A DNA stretch of 36,674 nucleotides from Marinactinospora thermotolerans DSM 45154 (GTDB lineage: Bacteria > Actinomycetota > Actinomycetes > Streptosporangiales > Streptosporangiaceae), in assembly GCF_900167435.1 (NCBI RefSeq), contig NZ_FUWS01000021.1, positions 1 through 36,674 of the forward strand, read 5' to 3'. The notes beneath the pieces were generated by a model, which saw only the letters and a list, made by a program, of their open reading frames with translations, made no database searches and was not told the origin of the DNA. Below, in pieces: positions 15,288-24,155 of this stretch (positions are counted from its first letter, which is position 1; each line of letters starts with the position of its first letter). The position numbers were made by a program, and so were the translations under genes.

Positions 15288-15644
15288 TCACCGGGTGCCG
15301 CCGTCCCCCTCCAGCTCCGCCTGGAGGTCGTCGACGGCGATCAGGTCGTGCCGGACCCGCCCCGTGCGGTAGGCGACGCGCCCCGCGATGTGGCCCGCCA
15401 CCGGCACGGTGAGGATCTGGAACAGCGCGATCAGCACCAGGACGCCCACGTGGGACTCGGGCCACATGCGCAGCCCGATCCCGATGAGGATCAGGATCAG
15501 GCCCAGGACCTGTGGTTTGGCCGCGGTGTGCATACGCGACAGCAGGTCGGGGAAGCGCACCAGCCCCACGCCCGCGGCGAAGGAGAGCAGGGCCCCGGTG
15601 AGCAGGCAGCCCACCGCGATCCAGTCGATCACCTGATGGGTCAT
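15288..15644 (-). CDS. mrpG: Na+/H+ antiporter subunit G (MrpG/MnhG)
   Basis: 118 residues, three membrane helices (about 5-27, 43-61, 66-90). RFPDLLSRMHTAAKPQVLG is the hallmark sequence of MrpG. It is the last subunit of a complete Mrp operon, which builds a multi-subunit secondary antiporter exchanging Na+ (or K+) for protons, important for alkali and sodium tolerance. Its ATG overlaps the stop of mrpF (ATGA). The ~25-residue C-terminal tail is polar and acidic. Ends 27 bases before the bidirectional terminator. Confidence 0.95.
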   Translation of the reverse strand: MTHQVIDWIAVGCLLTGALLSFAAGVGLVRFPDLLSRMHTAAKPQVLGLILILIGIGLRMWPESHVGVLVLIALFQILTVPVAGHIAGRVAYRTGRVRHDLIAVDDLQAELEGDGGTR

Positions 15645-15940
15645 CCTCGTTCCCCCTTCCCCGACTCCTCCGTGGTCTGGGCGACCTGGCGCCGGGCGAC
15701 GAACCGCGACACGCTGACCGATCCGAGGAAGCCCAGCAGGGACAGCACGAGCAGCGCCGGCAGCGCGGTCGGTTCGCGGTGGAACGCGGCGTAGGCGCCG
15801 ATACCGGCGATCGCCGAGGCGAGGAGGACGTCCACCGACAGCGCCCGGTCCAGGATCGTCGGCCCCCTCATCAGCCGGACGACCGCCAGGAGCGACGCGG
15901 CGCCCAGCAGTACCCCGATCGCGATCCAGGCCAGGGTCAT
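15641..15940 (-). CDS. mrpF: Na+/H+ antiporter subunit F (MrpF/MnhF)
   Basis: 99 residues with three membrane helices. RLMRGPTILDRALSVDVL in the first cytoplasmic loop is diagnostic of MrpF. It is coupled on both sides: the start ATG overlaps the stop of mrpE (ATGA) and its stop overlaps the start of mrpG. Normal length for the family. Works only as part of the Mrp complex in the cytoplasmic membrane. Confidence 0.95.
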   Translation of the reverse strand: MTLAWIAIGVLLGAASLLAVVRLMRGPTILDRALSVDVLLASAIAGIGAYAAFHREPTALPALLVLSLLGFLGSVSVSRFVARRQVAQTTEESGKGERG

Positions 15941-16527
15941 AGCGTTCCTCCCGCCACGGGTGTTCCCTCCAACCGGGCCAGGTCCTCCCGGGTGCCGAAG
16001 GCCCGGGTGATCCGCTCCTCCAGGGCCCACACATCGCGCCGCGCCGCCTCGGCCGCGGCCGGGTCGGCCGCGCCGAGCACGTGGACGAACAAGGTGGAGG
16101 TCGCGTAGCGGACCTCCACGATGACGCTGCCGGGAATGACCGACAGCGTGACCGCGGTCATGGTGAGCAGCAGGTCGGAGCGGGAGCGCAGCGGGACCCC
16201 GATGACCGAGCTGCGCGGCAGGCGCCCGAACGCGAACGCCTGGCCGACGACCTTGACACTCGCCGTGATCAGGTCGGTGGCGAACCGGCCGAGGAACACC
16301 AGGAACGGCCACGGGCGCAGCCGCAGCCCCGGATCGACCGGCGGGAGGGGGAAGATCAGCACGATGGCCAGCGAGACGAGCAGTCCCGACAGGACGACGC
16401 CGACGGACAGTTCGCCGAACAGCAGCGCCCACACCACGGTCATGGCGATGAGCGAGGGTACCTGGACGTAGACGCGCCCCAGGCGGAAGGCCAGCGGTGG
16501 ACGGCGCTGAACGTCTGGACGTGTCAT
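15937..16527 (-). CDS. mrpE: Na+/H+ antiporter subunit E (MrpE/MnhE)
   Basis: 196 residues. Two N-terminal membrane helices (about 28-62) are followed by WPFLVFLGRFATDLITASVKVV and a soluble C-terminal domain with SVIGVPLRSRSDLLLTMTAVTLSVIPGS, both typical of MrpE. The C-terminus (about 150-196) is a charged helix longer than in the Bacillus protein (158 residues). Start ATG overlaps the mrpD stop (ATGA), and its own stop overlaps mrpF. The gene order D-E-F-G is the conserved Mrp order. Confidence 0.94.
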   Translation of the reverse strand: MTRPDVQRRPPLAFRLGRVYVQVPSLIAMTVVWALLFGELSVGVVLSGLLVSLAIVLIFPLPPVDPGLRLRPWPFLVFLGRFATDLITASVKVVGQAFAFGRLPRSSVIGVPLRSRSDLLLTMTAVTLSVIPGSVIVEVRYATSTLFVHVLGAADPAAAEAARRDVWALEERITRAFGTREDLARLEGTPVAGGTL

Positions 16528-18191
16528 GCGACCCCCTCGGGGAAGACCGCCTCCACGTAGGGGGAGCGGTCGAGCAGTTCCTCGGCGGTCCGCTGGCTGT
16601 AGCCGATCAGCGGTCCGGCCAGCACGGTGAAGGCCAGCCCCATCGCGACCAGGCCCGCGGTCGCGCCGATCATGGTCGCCGGGAAGGTCGTGGTGGTGAC
16701 GACCGTCCGCCCGCCCAGCGTGGCGGTACGGCCCACGACCGTGTCCACCCGCGAGGACGGCCCTATGGCCTCCTCCTCGGGCCCGTAGGCCGACGTGGCC
16801 GAGTCGTCGTCCTCCTCCGAGGTCTCCAGGACGGTTCCGGGCTCGGCGACCATGCCCTCGGAGGGGGCCCGCCAGAAGGCGTAGTTCCACACCCGGGCGA
16901 TCGCGTAAAGGGTGAGCAGGCTGGTCAGCACCGAGCCGGCGACGAGCAGGTAGGCCAGCGGGGTGCCCGCCTGGACTCCGGCCTGCATGAGTCCGAGCTT
17001 GCCGAGGAAGCCCGACATCGGCGGGATCCCCGCGAGGTTCATGGCCGGGACGAAGAACAGGATGGCCAGGAGCGGGGAGAGCTTGGCCAGCCCGCCCAGG
17101 TCGTCCATTGACGCGCTTCCGCCCCTGCGCTCGATGAGCCCGGTGACCAGGAACAGGGTGGTCTGCACGGTGATGTGGTGGGCGACGTAGAAGACGGCGC
17201 CGCTCAACCCCTGGACGCTGGTCAACGCCACCCCGAACACCATGTAGCCGATGTGGCTGACCAGGGTGAACGACAACAGCCGTTTGATGTCGGTCTGGGC
17301 GACCGCGCCGAGGATGCCGATCAGCATGGTGGCCAGCGCCGCCCACATCAGCAGGTCGGCGACCGCCTCGCCGTCGAACAGCAGCGTCTGGGTGCGGATG
17401 ATCGCATAGACGCCGACCTTCGTCAGCAGGCCCGCGAACACCGCGGTGACCGGCGCCGGGGCGGTCGGGTAGGAGTCGGGCAGCCACGCCGACAGCGGGA
17501 ACACCGCCGCCTTGATCGCGAAGGCGACGAGCAGCATGACCTGGAGGACCAGGCGCAGGTCTTCGGGCACCCCCGGCAGCCGCACCGCGAGCTGGGCCAT
17601 GTTGACCGTTCCGGTGGCCGCGTAGACCAGCCCGATCGCGATGAGGAACACCACGGAGGACAGCAGCGACACCACGACGTAGGTGGCGCCGGCGCGGATG
17701 CGCGCCTGGGTGCCGCCGAGGGTCAGCAGCACGTAGCTGGCGGTGAGGAGGATTTCGAAGCCGACGTAGACGTTGAACAGGTCACCGGCCAGGAAGGCGT
17801 TGGACACGCCGGCGACCAGGATGAGGTAGGTGGGGTGGTAGACCGCCAGCGGCGTGACCTCGTCGCGGTCGGCCATGCCCTGGCCGATCGAGTAGACGAG
17901 GACGCCCAGGGTGATGGCCGCCGACACCGTCACCATGAGCGCCGACAGCCGGTCGGCGACCAGCGCGATGCCGATCGGCGCCTCCCAGCCGCCGACGTGG
18001 ACCACCTGTGGTCCGTGGGCGTCGGAGCCGAACAGCAGGACCAGCCCGATGGCCAGCACCACGGTCAGCGTGGTGACGCTGATGATCTTGTGCAGCCGGG
18101 GGGCGCGGATTCCCAGCGCGAACTCCAGGCCGGCGGCGAACAACGGCAGTACGACGGGCAACGGCACCAGGTAGTGCAGCAGGCTTTCCAT
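16524..18191 (-). CDS. mrpD: Na+/H+ antiporter subunit D (MrpD/MnhD)
   Basis: A 555-residue proton-pumping-type subunit related to complex I NuoN/NuoM. About 14 membrane helices; key residues are the Glu in VGFEILLTASYVLLTLGG and the Lys residues in AIKAAVFPLSAWLPDSYP and LLTKVGVYAI. It is longer than the ~490 residues of Bacillus MrpD, because an acidic hydrophilic insert (about positions 16684-16878, including ETSEEDDDSATSAYGPEEE) lies between the last two helices. The start ATG shares one base with the mrpC stop (TGATG). Family identity is firm; the role of the insert is unknown. Confidence 0.95.
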   Translation of the reverse strand: MESLLHYLVPLPVVLPLFAAGLEFALGIRAPRLHKIISVTTLTVVLAIGLVLLFGSDAHGPQVVHVGGWEAPIGIALVADRLSALMVTVSAAITLGVLVYSIGQGMADRDEVTPLAVYHPTYLILVAGVSNAFLAGDLFNVYVGFEILLTASYVLLTLGGTQARIRAGATYVVVSLLSSVVFLIAIGLVYAATGTVNMAQLAVRLPGVPEDLRLVLQVMLLVAFAIKAAVFPLSAWLPDSYPTAPAPVTAVFAGLLTKVGVYAIIRTQTLLFDGEAVADLLMWAALATMLIGILGAVAQTDIKRLLSFTLVSHIGYMVFGVALTSVQGLSGAVFYVAHHITVQTTLFLVTGLIERRGGSASMDDLGGLAKLSPLLAILFFVPAMNLAGIPPMSGFLGKLGLMQAGVQAGTPLAYLLVAGSVLTSLLTLYAIARVWNYAFWRAPSEGMVAEPGTVLETSEEDDDSATSAYGPEEEAIGPSSRVDTVVGRTATLGGRTVVTTTTFPATMIGATAGLVAMGLAFTVLAGPLIGYSQRTAEELLDRSPYVEAVFPEGVA

Positions 18192-19015
18192 CAGTCGGCT
18201 CCCTGGAGGTCGCTGTCCTCGGCCCTGGCGAGGCGTTCACGTTCGGCCCGGATCTGGGCCCGCATCTGCCGTTTCTGGGCGCGGATGCGCTGACGCGCCT
18301 CGCGTCGCAGCTCGCGTTCGGCCTCGCGGTCGAGGCGGGCGTGTTCCTGGAGCCGGACCCGGCAGGCGTCCACCTCGGCGCGGAGTTCCTCCACGCTGTC
18401 GGCGCGTTCACGGCCGACGTCCTGCATGCGCTGGATGACCTCGTCGCGGCCGATGTCCTCCTCCTGGCTGCGGCGGATCCACTCGCGCAGCTCGGCGTCG
18501 GCCTCGTCGAGCCGTTCCTCCAGCTCGTCGCGTTGCCGGGCCTCGCGGTAGTCCTCGGCCGCGATCCGCCGCCGCAGTTCGGCGCGTTGCAGCCGGATCT
18601 CGGCGCGCAGCAGCCGGCGTTGCTGGCGGATGCGGCGCCGGTACTCGGCGCGTTCCCCGCCGTGCAGGATGCGTCGGTCCTCGGCGTCGTCCTGCACGTC
18701 GTCGTTGCCCTGGAGCTGCCAGCTGCGGTGGGCCATCGCGAGCAGGAAGGCGGTGACGCCGAGCGTGATGACGATGGCGGTGAGGATCATCGCCTGGGGC
18801 AGCGGATCGCTCATCTCGTCCTCGGCGGTCAGGCCGATCAACGGCGGTCCGCCGGCCTCGCCCCCGGTGGACAGGATCATGAGGTTGACCCCGTTGCCCA
18901 TGAGGATCACGCCGAGCAGCACCCGGGTCAGGCTGCGTTCCAGCAGGAGCACCACGCCGGCCGCGACGAGCACGCCGACCACGACGATCAGGGTGAGGGT
19001 GGGGGTGTCGTTCAC
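18191..19015 (-). CDS. mrpC: Na+/H+ antiporter subunit C (MrpC/MnhC) with long charged helical extension
   Basis: Residues 1-100 are a normal MrpC, related to complex I NuoK: three membrane helices (about 6-25, 30-50, 74-95) with VLLGVILMGNGVNLMIL and DPLPQAMILTAIVI. Typical MrpC ends near residue 115. Here another ~170 residues follow (101-274), almost entirely Arg, Glu, Ala, Gln and Asp with heptad-like spacing (for example REARQRDELEERLDEADAEL), predicting one or more long cytoplasmic coiled coils. The reading frame is uninterrupted and still coupled to mrpD, so this is not a frameshift artefact. GTG start overlapping the mrpA stop (GTGA). The extension may be a docking or assembly module; this is inference. 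Confidence 0.93.
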   Translation of the reverse strand: MNDTPTLTLIVVVGVLVAAGVVLLLERSLTRVLLGVILMGNGVNLMILSTGGEAGGPPLIGLTAEDEMSDPLPQAMILTAIVITLGVTAFLLAMAHRSWQLQGNDDVQDDAEDRRILHGGERAEYRRRIRQQRRLLRAEIRLQRAELRRRIAAEDYREARQRDELEERLDEADAELREWIRRSQEEDIGRDEVIQRMQDVGRERADSVEELRAEVDACRVRLQEHARLDREAERELRREARQRIRAQKRQMRAQIRAERERLARAEDSDLQGAD

Positions 19016-21963
19016 GCGGTCACCTCCTCGGCCTCGGCGGAGTCACGCGCCTCGCGTTCCAGTTGCTCGTCGATGCGGGCGCCGAGACTGCGCAGGATGT
19101 CCAGGATGAGCCCGATGACCAGCAGGTAGACCCCGAAGTCGAACAGCAGCGACGTGGTCACGTGCAGGTGGCCGATCACCGGGATGTGCAGGTCGAAGAC
19201 GCCTCCGTCGAGGATCTCGGTGCCGAACACGGCACCGCCCAGCGCGGTCCCCGCGGCGATGACCAGCCCCAGGCCGATCAGCACGCCGGGCTGGGCGTGC
19301 ACGGCGGCGTAGAGCTCGTAACGGCCGCCCGCGAGGTAGCGGACCATGAGGCCGAGCCCGGCGACGATGCCGCCGGCGAACCCACCGCCGATGGAGGTGT
19401 GCCCGGTCAGCAGCAGGTACACCGACAGCAAGACGATGACGGGGAAGAGTCCTCGCGCGGTCACCTCGAAGATGACCGAGCGCCGTTCGCGGGCGAGGGC
19501 TGCGGCCCCCGGCAGCCACAGCGGGTTCCACTTGGGCCGGATGCGGAGCTGGCGGGGGGCGACGGCGATGCCGGAGGGCCGCCAGGGCACCGCGTTGGGC
19601 TCGGCGGGCGCGCCGGCCGGCTCGACCGCCGAGATCGCCGGCAGCGGTGTGACGGGCACGCCCATGCGCCCGCGGACCGGCCGGGCGCGGCGGCGGACGA
19701 ACATCAGGCTGGCCACGCCCGCCGCGGCGACCGCGAGGACCGAGATCTCCCCCATGGTGTCCCAGGCCCGCAGGTCCACCAGGATGGTGCTGATGATGTT
19801 CTTGCCGCCGGCCTCCTCGGCCGCGGCGGGATAGCCCGACGAGATCGTCTCGGCGCGCCGCCCGGCCAGCGCGAAGTAGGCCATGACGGCGACGAGCGTG
19901 CCGGTCGCGGCGCCGATGAGCAGGTTGATCCGGCGCCGTCCCCGCAGGACCGGGGTGGTGAAGCGGGTCGGCAGCCGGCGCAGCACCAGGACGAACACGA
20001 CCAGGCTGACCGTTTCGACGAGGAACTGGGTGAGGGCGAGGTCGGGCGCGCCCTGGAACATGAACAGGGTCGCCGCGCCGTAGCCGGTGACGCCGACGAG
20101 CACGACGGCGAACAGCCGGCGTCGCACGAACAGCACGCCCACCGCCGCGATGACGGTGACGGCCGCGGGGACGAACTGGATCGGGGAGTCCCACAGGCGC
20201 ACGGGGGGCGCCTCGATCTCCCACAGCCTGCCGGTCAGGATCGGCACGCCGCTGAGCACGACCAGGACGACGAGCGTGGTGCCGAGGTAGACCGGCAGCG
20301 AACCGCGCTGGGTGATGCCGGTGACCTGGATGGCGAGGGTGTCGACGGCGGCCAGGACACGCCGGTAGATCCGGTTGGGGTCGGGCAGGGCCAGGCGGTT
20401 GCCGAGCCAGACCACCTCACCGCGCCGGGAGAACAGCAGCAGGCCGCCCGCCAGGCAGACCGCGGTGAGGACCAGCGGCGTACCGAAGCCGTGCCACAGG
20501 GCCAGGTGGGCGGGGTGCGCGCCGCCCCAGGGCACGGTGTCGGCGTATCCGGCCAGGATCGGATCGAGGGCGGAGGCGAACGGCCCGCCGAGCAGGCTCA
20601 GCGCCGCGAGGACCGCAGCGGGCGCGACGAACAGGGCGCCGGGAGCGTGGACGGGGGTGGTGGGGACCTCGGGCTTGTCGAGGAACGCCCCCCACAGGAA
20701 GCGCAGGCTGTAGCCGACGGTGAAGACGGTTCCCACGACCATGCCGACGAGGGCGAGGGTCTGCCAGGCGGGGCCGTGCTCGAACGCCGCGAAGGCGGAC
20801 TCCTTGGCGGCGAATCCGAACAACGGCGGCAGACCGGCCATGGAGGCCACGGCCAGCACCGAGATCCACCACACCGCGGGCATCGACCGGCGCAGCCCCG
20901 ACAGCTCGCGGAGGTCGCGGGTGCCGGTGGAGTGGTCGATGATGCCGACCACCAGGAACAGGGGCGCCTTGAACAGGGCGTGCGCGCACAGCATCGCGAT
21001 GCCGGCGAGCGCGGCGTCGCGGGTCCCCGCGCCCAGCAGGGCGGTGAGGAAGCCGAGCTGGCTGACGGTGCCGTAGGCCAGGAGCAGCTTCAGGTCGTAT
21101 TGGCGCAGCGCCTTCCAGCCCGCCAGGATCATCGTCGCCACACCGACGCCGACGGTCAGGACCTGCCAGGCGGGGGTGTCGCCGTAGGCCGGGGTGAGGC
21201 GGGCGACGAGGTAGACGCCGGCCTTGACCATGGCCGCGGCGTGCAGGTAGCCGCTGACCGGGGTGGGGGCCTGCATCGCGGCGGGCAGCCACAGGCTGAA
21301 CGGCAGCAGGGCCGACTTCGACAGGGCGCCGACGAGGATGAGCACGAGCGCGACCGTGACGGCGGCACCGCGCGGCGGGGCGGCGATGATCTCCGAGAGC
21401 AGGTAGGTGCCCGCGGCCTCGCCGAGCATGATGAGGCCGACCAGCATGGTCAGGCCCCCCAGCGTGGTGACGGTCAGCGCGGTCATGGCCGCGCGCCGGC
21501 TCTCGCGCCGTTCGGTGTTGTGCCCGATCAGCAGGTAGGAGAAGACGGTGGTCAGCTCCCAGAAGATGAAGAGCTGCACGAGGTCGTCTGCGAGGACCAG
21601 CCCGAGCATGGCCCCGGCGAACGCGGTGAGGACACCCGCGAAGCGTCCCAGCCCCGGCTCGTCGTCGGAGAAGTAGCGGGCGCAGTACACGAGGATCAGC
21701 GTGCCGATACCGGCCGCGATCAGGGTCATGACCAGCCCGAGGACGTCCATCCGGAAGGCCAGGCTCATCCGGTATTCGGGGGCCCAGGCGACGTTGACGC
21801 CCACGGGGTCTCCGGCGACGACGCCGGGCGCGCACAGCAGCGCCCACAGCGTCGTTGCGGCGGGAACCAACGCCAGTGCCAGGAAGGCGTTGCGTCCCCA
21901 CCAGCGCACCAGGAAGGGGGCGAGCGCCGCCGCCACGAAGTGCGCGGCCAGCACCGACAGCAA
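19012..21963 (-). CDS. mrpA: Na+/H+ antiporter subunit A fused to subunit B (MrpA-MrpB)
   Basis: 983 residues. The N-terminal two thirds are the NuoL-like proton-translocating part with the conserved Glu136 (FWELTTVFSYLLIGHN), Lys216 (LSKSALLPFSLWLPAAMQ), Lys247 (MVKAGVYLVARL) and Lys332 (FKAPLFLVVG). Next come the MrpA-specific helices (GVTGYGAATLFMFQGAPDLALTQF in two parts, near 660), and the last ~150 residues are MrpB (VLLSVYLLLTGHTSIGGGF, near 855). A/B fusion accounts for the absence of a separate mrpB and is common in actinomycetes. I chose TTG 21963 because GGAGGA lies 9 bases upstream; no ATG or GTG fits before the first helix. First gene of the operon. Confidence 0.95.
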   Translation of the reverse strand: MLSVLAAHFVAAALAPFLVRWWGRNAFLALALVPAATTLWALLCAPGVVAGDPVGVNVAWAPEYRMSLAFRMDVLGLVMTLIAAGIGTLILVYCARYFSDDEPGLGRFAGVLTAFAGAMLGLVLADDLVQLFIFWELTTVFSYLLIGHNTERRESRRAAMTALTVTTLGGLTMLVGLIMLGEAAGTYLLSEIIAAPPRGAAVTVALVLILVGALSKSALLPFSLWLPAAMQAPTPVSGYLHAAAMVKAGVYLVARLTPAYGDTPAWQVLTVGVGVATMILAGWKALRQYDLKLLLAYGTVSQLGFLTALLGAGTRDAALAGIAMLCAHALFKAPLFLVVGIIDHSTGTRDLRELSGLRRSMPAVWWISVLAVASMAGLPPLFGFAAKESAFAAFEHGPAWQTLALVGMVVGTVFTVGYSLRFLWGAFLDKPEVPTTPVHAPGALFVAPAAVLAALSLLGGPFASALDPILAGYADTVPWGGAHPAHLALWHGFGTPLVLTAVCLAGGLLLFSRRGEVVWLGNRLALPDPNRIYRRVLAAVDTLAIQVTGITQRGSLPVYLGTTLVVLVVLSGVPILTGRLWEIEAPPVRLWDSPIQFVPAAVTVIAAVGVLFVRRRLFAVVLVGVTGYGAATLFMFQGAPDLALTQFLVETVSLVVFVLVLRRLPTRFTTPVLRGRRRINLLIGAATGTLVAVMAYFALAGRRAETISSGYPAAAEEAGGKNIISTILVDLRAWDTMGEISVLAVAAAGVASLMFVRRRARPVRGRMGVPVTPLPAISAVEPAGAPAEPNAVPWRPSGIAVAPRQLRIRPKWNPLWLPGAAALARERRSVIFEVTARGLFPVIVLLSVYLLLTGHTSIGGGFAGGIVAGLGLMVRYLAGGRYELYAAVHAQPGVLIGLGLVIAAGTALGGAVFGTEILDGGVFDLHIPVIGHLHVTTSLLFDFGVYLLVIGLILDILRSLGARIDEQLEREARDSAEAEEVTA

Positions 21964-22162
21964 GAGTCCCGTTCCTCCCTCATGTGGATCGCGCGGACCC
22001 GAGGTCGGGGACCGCGCCGTGTCCCCATCGGCCCCACCCTAGGCATCGGCGTCCGCGCTCAGGCGCACCGCCACACGTGGGACGCGCCTGATCGGAGCCC
22101 GCCGGATCGGGTCCTCGTCACCGCGCGCCACACGGACAAGGCGGCAATGGAGACTTATCCGA

Positions 22163-22192
22163 GTTTTATGTACCTTGGCTATTCAATGTCAA
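22163..22192 (-). promoter_or_regulatory. Putative mrp operon promoter overlapping a MarR-type inverted repeat
   Basis: On the minus strand, TTGACA (22192-22187), an 18-base spacer and TAAAAC (22168-22163) point toward mrpA, leaving a leader of about 190 bases. The same bases form an imperfect inverted repeat TTGGC-N8-GTCAA (22175-22192). This lies 37-54 bases upstream of the marR start on the other strand, so one operator could control both directions. The region is unusually AT-rich for this chromosome. Confidence 0.45.
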
Positions 22193-22228
22193 AGCTACCT
22201 AACGGTCAAGTGTCGTAAGGACGGCGCG

Positions 22229-22672
22229 GTGGAGCGGGACGACTCCGGGTTCTCGGACTTTCTCCATGCCTGGGACGAACTGATGGGCGCGGTCGTGCGC
22301 GCGCGCAGCCGCGGAGCGTCCGGCGGTGACAACGGTCTCACCCTTCCCCAGGCGCTCTTCCTGGGGATCGTGCGCGACCTGGAACGGCCCACGGTCGGCG
22401 CGGTGGCCGCCGCCGCGGGCGTGGCCTCCCCGACCGCCACCCGCATGCTCCAGCACCTGGAACGCAAGGGCATGGTGCACCGCCATCGCGCCGAGGACGA
22501 CGAGCGCGTCACCCTCATCGCGCTGACCCCCCGCGGCGACCGGGCCGAACGGGAGTGGTGGGAACGGGTACGCGGCCACCAGCGCCGGTTGTTCTCCGCC
22601 ATCCCCACCGAACTCCGCCCCCGCCTGATCGGAATGCTCCACGACATGCGCCAGGTCATCGACGACCTGTGA
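22229..22672 (+). CDS. MarR family transcriptional regulator
   Basis: A 147-residue winged-helix regulator. The recognition part is VGAVAAAAGVASPTATRMLQHLERKGMVHRHRAEDDERVTLIALTPRG in consecutive pieces (about 54-100), with the DDER wing typical of MarR. The flanking helices form the dimer interface. I chose GTG 22229 (AAGGA 7 bases upstream), because earlier in-frame sequence is the promoter region. It is divergent from the mrp operon, and a TTGGC-N8-GTCAA repeat lies just upstream. It may regulate itself, the mrp operon, or the CDF transporter gene 126 bases downstream. The ligand is unknown. Confidence 0.92.
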   Translation: MERDDSGFSDFLHAWDELMGAVVRARSRGASGGDNGLTLPQALFLGIVRDLERPTVGAVAAAAGVASPTATRMLQHLERKGMVHRHRAEDDERVTLIALTPRGDRAEREWWERVRGHQRRLFSAIPTELRPRLIGMLHDMRQVIDDL

Positions 22673-22798
22673 CCCGGCGCCCTCCCCTCTCTCCCCGCCC
22701 CACGGCGATCCACTCCTTCCGGCCCCACATCACCGGCCAAGGTGGAAACGGCCCGATCAGGGCAGCTGGGAAGGGATGGACGAGGCGGGAGGGGCGAC

Positions 22799-23911
22799 GT
22801 GCGAGACCAACGACGCGCGGACGGACACGGCGAACGCGACCCGGGCGACGCGCGCGCCGGCGAGCCGGTCCCGGCCCCCTCCCCCACCGGGGGCGACGGT
22901 GGCCACGGCAGCCTGATCACGGTGCTGTTCGCGCTCGGCGCCAACCTCGGCGTCGCCGCGATGAAGCTGGCCGCCGGTCTCATCACCGGCTCCGCGGCGA
23001 TGCTCTCCGAGGCCGCCCACTCGGTGGGCGACTGCTTCACCGAGGTCATGCTGCTCACCGCGCTACGCCGGTCGGGCCGACCGGCCGACCGCCGCCACCC
23101 CTTCGGCTACGGCAAGGAGCGCTACTTCTGGGGTCTGTTCGCCTCCGTGGCGATCTTCGCCTCCGGGGCGATGTTCTCCATCTACGAGGGCGTGCGCACC
23201 ATCGTCTCGGGGTCGGACGAGCAGACCGCCCCGTGGGTCGCCTACGTCGTGATCCTGCTCGCCTTCGGCATCGAGAGCGTGTCGTGGACGCAGGCCACCC
23301 GCCAGGTCCGGCGCGAGGCCGCCGACCAGCAGCGTCCGTTCCTGTCCTATCTGCGCAGTCCCGACGACCCCTCCGCCAAGACGGTGTTCCTGGAGGACTC
23401 GGCCGCGCTCGTCGGCCTGGTGTTGGCCGCCGCGGGGGTGGGCGCGCACCAGCTCACCGGGTCGGGGGTATGGGACGGTGTGGCCTCGGTCCTCATCGGC
23501 GCGCTCCTGGTCTGGGTCGCCTTCCGGCTCGCCGCCACCAACAAGGAGCTGCTCGTGGGGCAGCAGGCGCACTTGGGGCTGGTGTTGCGCATCCATGACT
23601 GGCTGACGGCCAGGAAGGAGGTGACCAGGGTCGTCGACCTGCTGACCATGCTGGTGGGGACCGACCGCGTCCTGCTGTGCGCCCGGATCGACTTCGCCGA
23701 CCAGTTGTCGGTGGCGGAACTGGAGCACACGTGCGTGCGACTGAACGACGGGCTGCGGGCGGAGTTCCCCGACCTCGACGAGATCTTCCTGGAGCCGGTG
23801 CCCAGTGACGACCCGTCCGTGCTCGCCCGGGTGCGGGCCCGCTACGGGAGCCGCCTGACCGCCCTCCGCTCGCAGCTTCCGGAAGCGGACGTCCCCGACC
23901 AGCGTCCCTGA
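22799..23911 (+). CDS. Cation diffusion facilitator (CDF) family metal transporter
   Basis: A 370-residue CDF protein. After a polar Gly/Asp/Arg leader (1-37), membrane helices begin at LITVLFALGANLGVAAMKLAAGLITGS. The metal-site motif of the first half is SEAAHSVGDCF (His and Asp spaced HxxxD), matched in the second half by FLEDSAALVGL, and the cytoplasmic C-terminal domain (about 270-350) is the usual regulatory ferredoxin-like fold. Likely exports a divalent metal (Zn, Fe, Mn or Co) in exchange for protons. GTG 22799 has GGGAGGGG upstream; the open frame to 22742 lacks a ribosome binding site. Same strand as marR, 126 bases downstream. Confidence 0.92.
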   Translation: MRDQRRADGHGERDPGDARAGEPVPAPSPTGGDGGHGSLITVLFALGANLGVAAMKLAAGLITGSAAMLSEAAHSVGDCFTEVMLLTALRRSGRPADRRHPFGYGKERYFWGLFASVAIFASGAMFSIYEGVRTIVSGSDEQTAPWVAYVVILLAFGIESVSWTQATRQVRREAADQQRPFLSYLRSPDDPSAKTVFLEDSAALVGLVLAAAGVGAHQLTGSGVWDGVASVLIGALLVWVAFRLAATNKELLVGQQAHLGLVLRIHDWLTARKEVTRVVDLLTMLVGTDRVLLCARIDFADQLSVAELEHTCVRLNDGLRAEFPDLDEIFLEPVPSDDPSVLARVRARYGSRLTALRSQLPEADVPDQRP

Positions 23912-24155
23912 GGCACCTTTGCGCCCATGTTGACTACCGCGTGGGCGGTTGTGGCAGTAACCTCTTTTCGCCCCTGTCGCGGTATCGATCCCCGCCTCCC
24001 CTTCCGTTTCCACGGTCCAGCGCCCGGCGAGAGCACGGATCGGTACGGCGTCGTCGTGGGCCCCGTACGATCCCGCCCCGGTCGGGGCGGCCGTCCCGTG
24101 CGCCGGCCCCCGCCGCGCGGCCACACGGACGGGTGAGCAGGTGAAGGGGTTGGGC

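Noticed and set aside
19063-22218. A 1051-codon open frame on the plus strand
   Set aside because: Antisense to mrpA, with Gly/Asp/Gln/His-rich sequence typical of the reverse reading of membrane helices; no ribosome binding site or homology.
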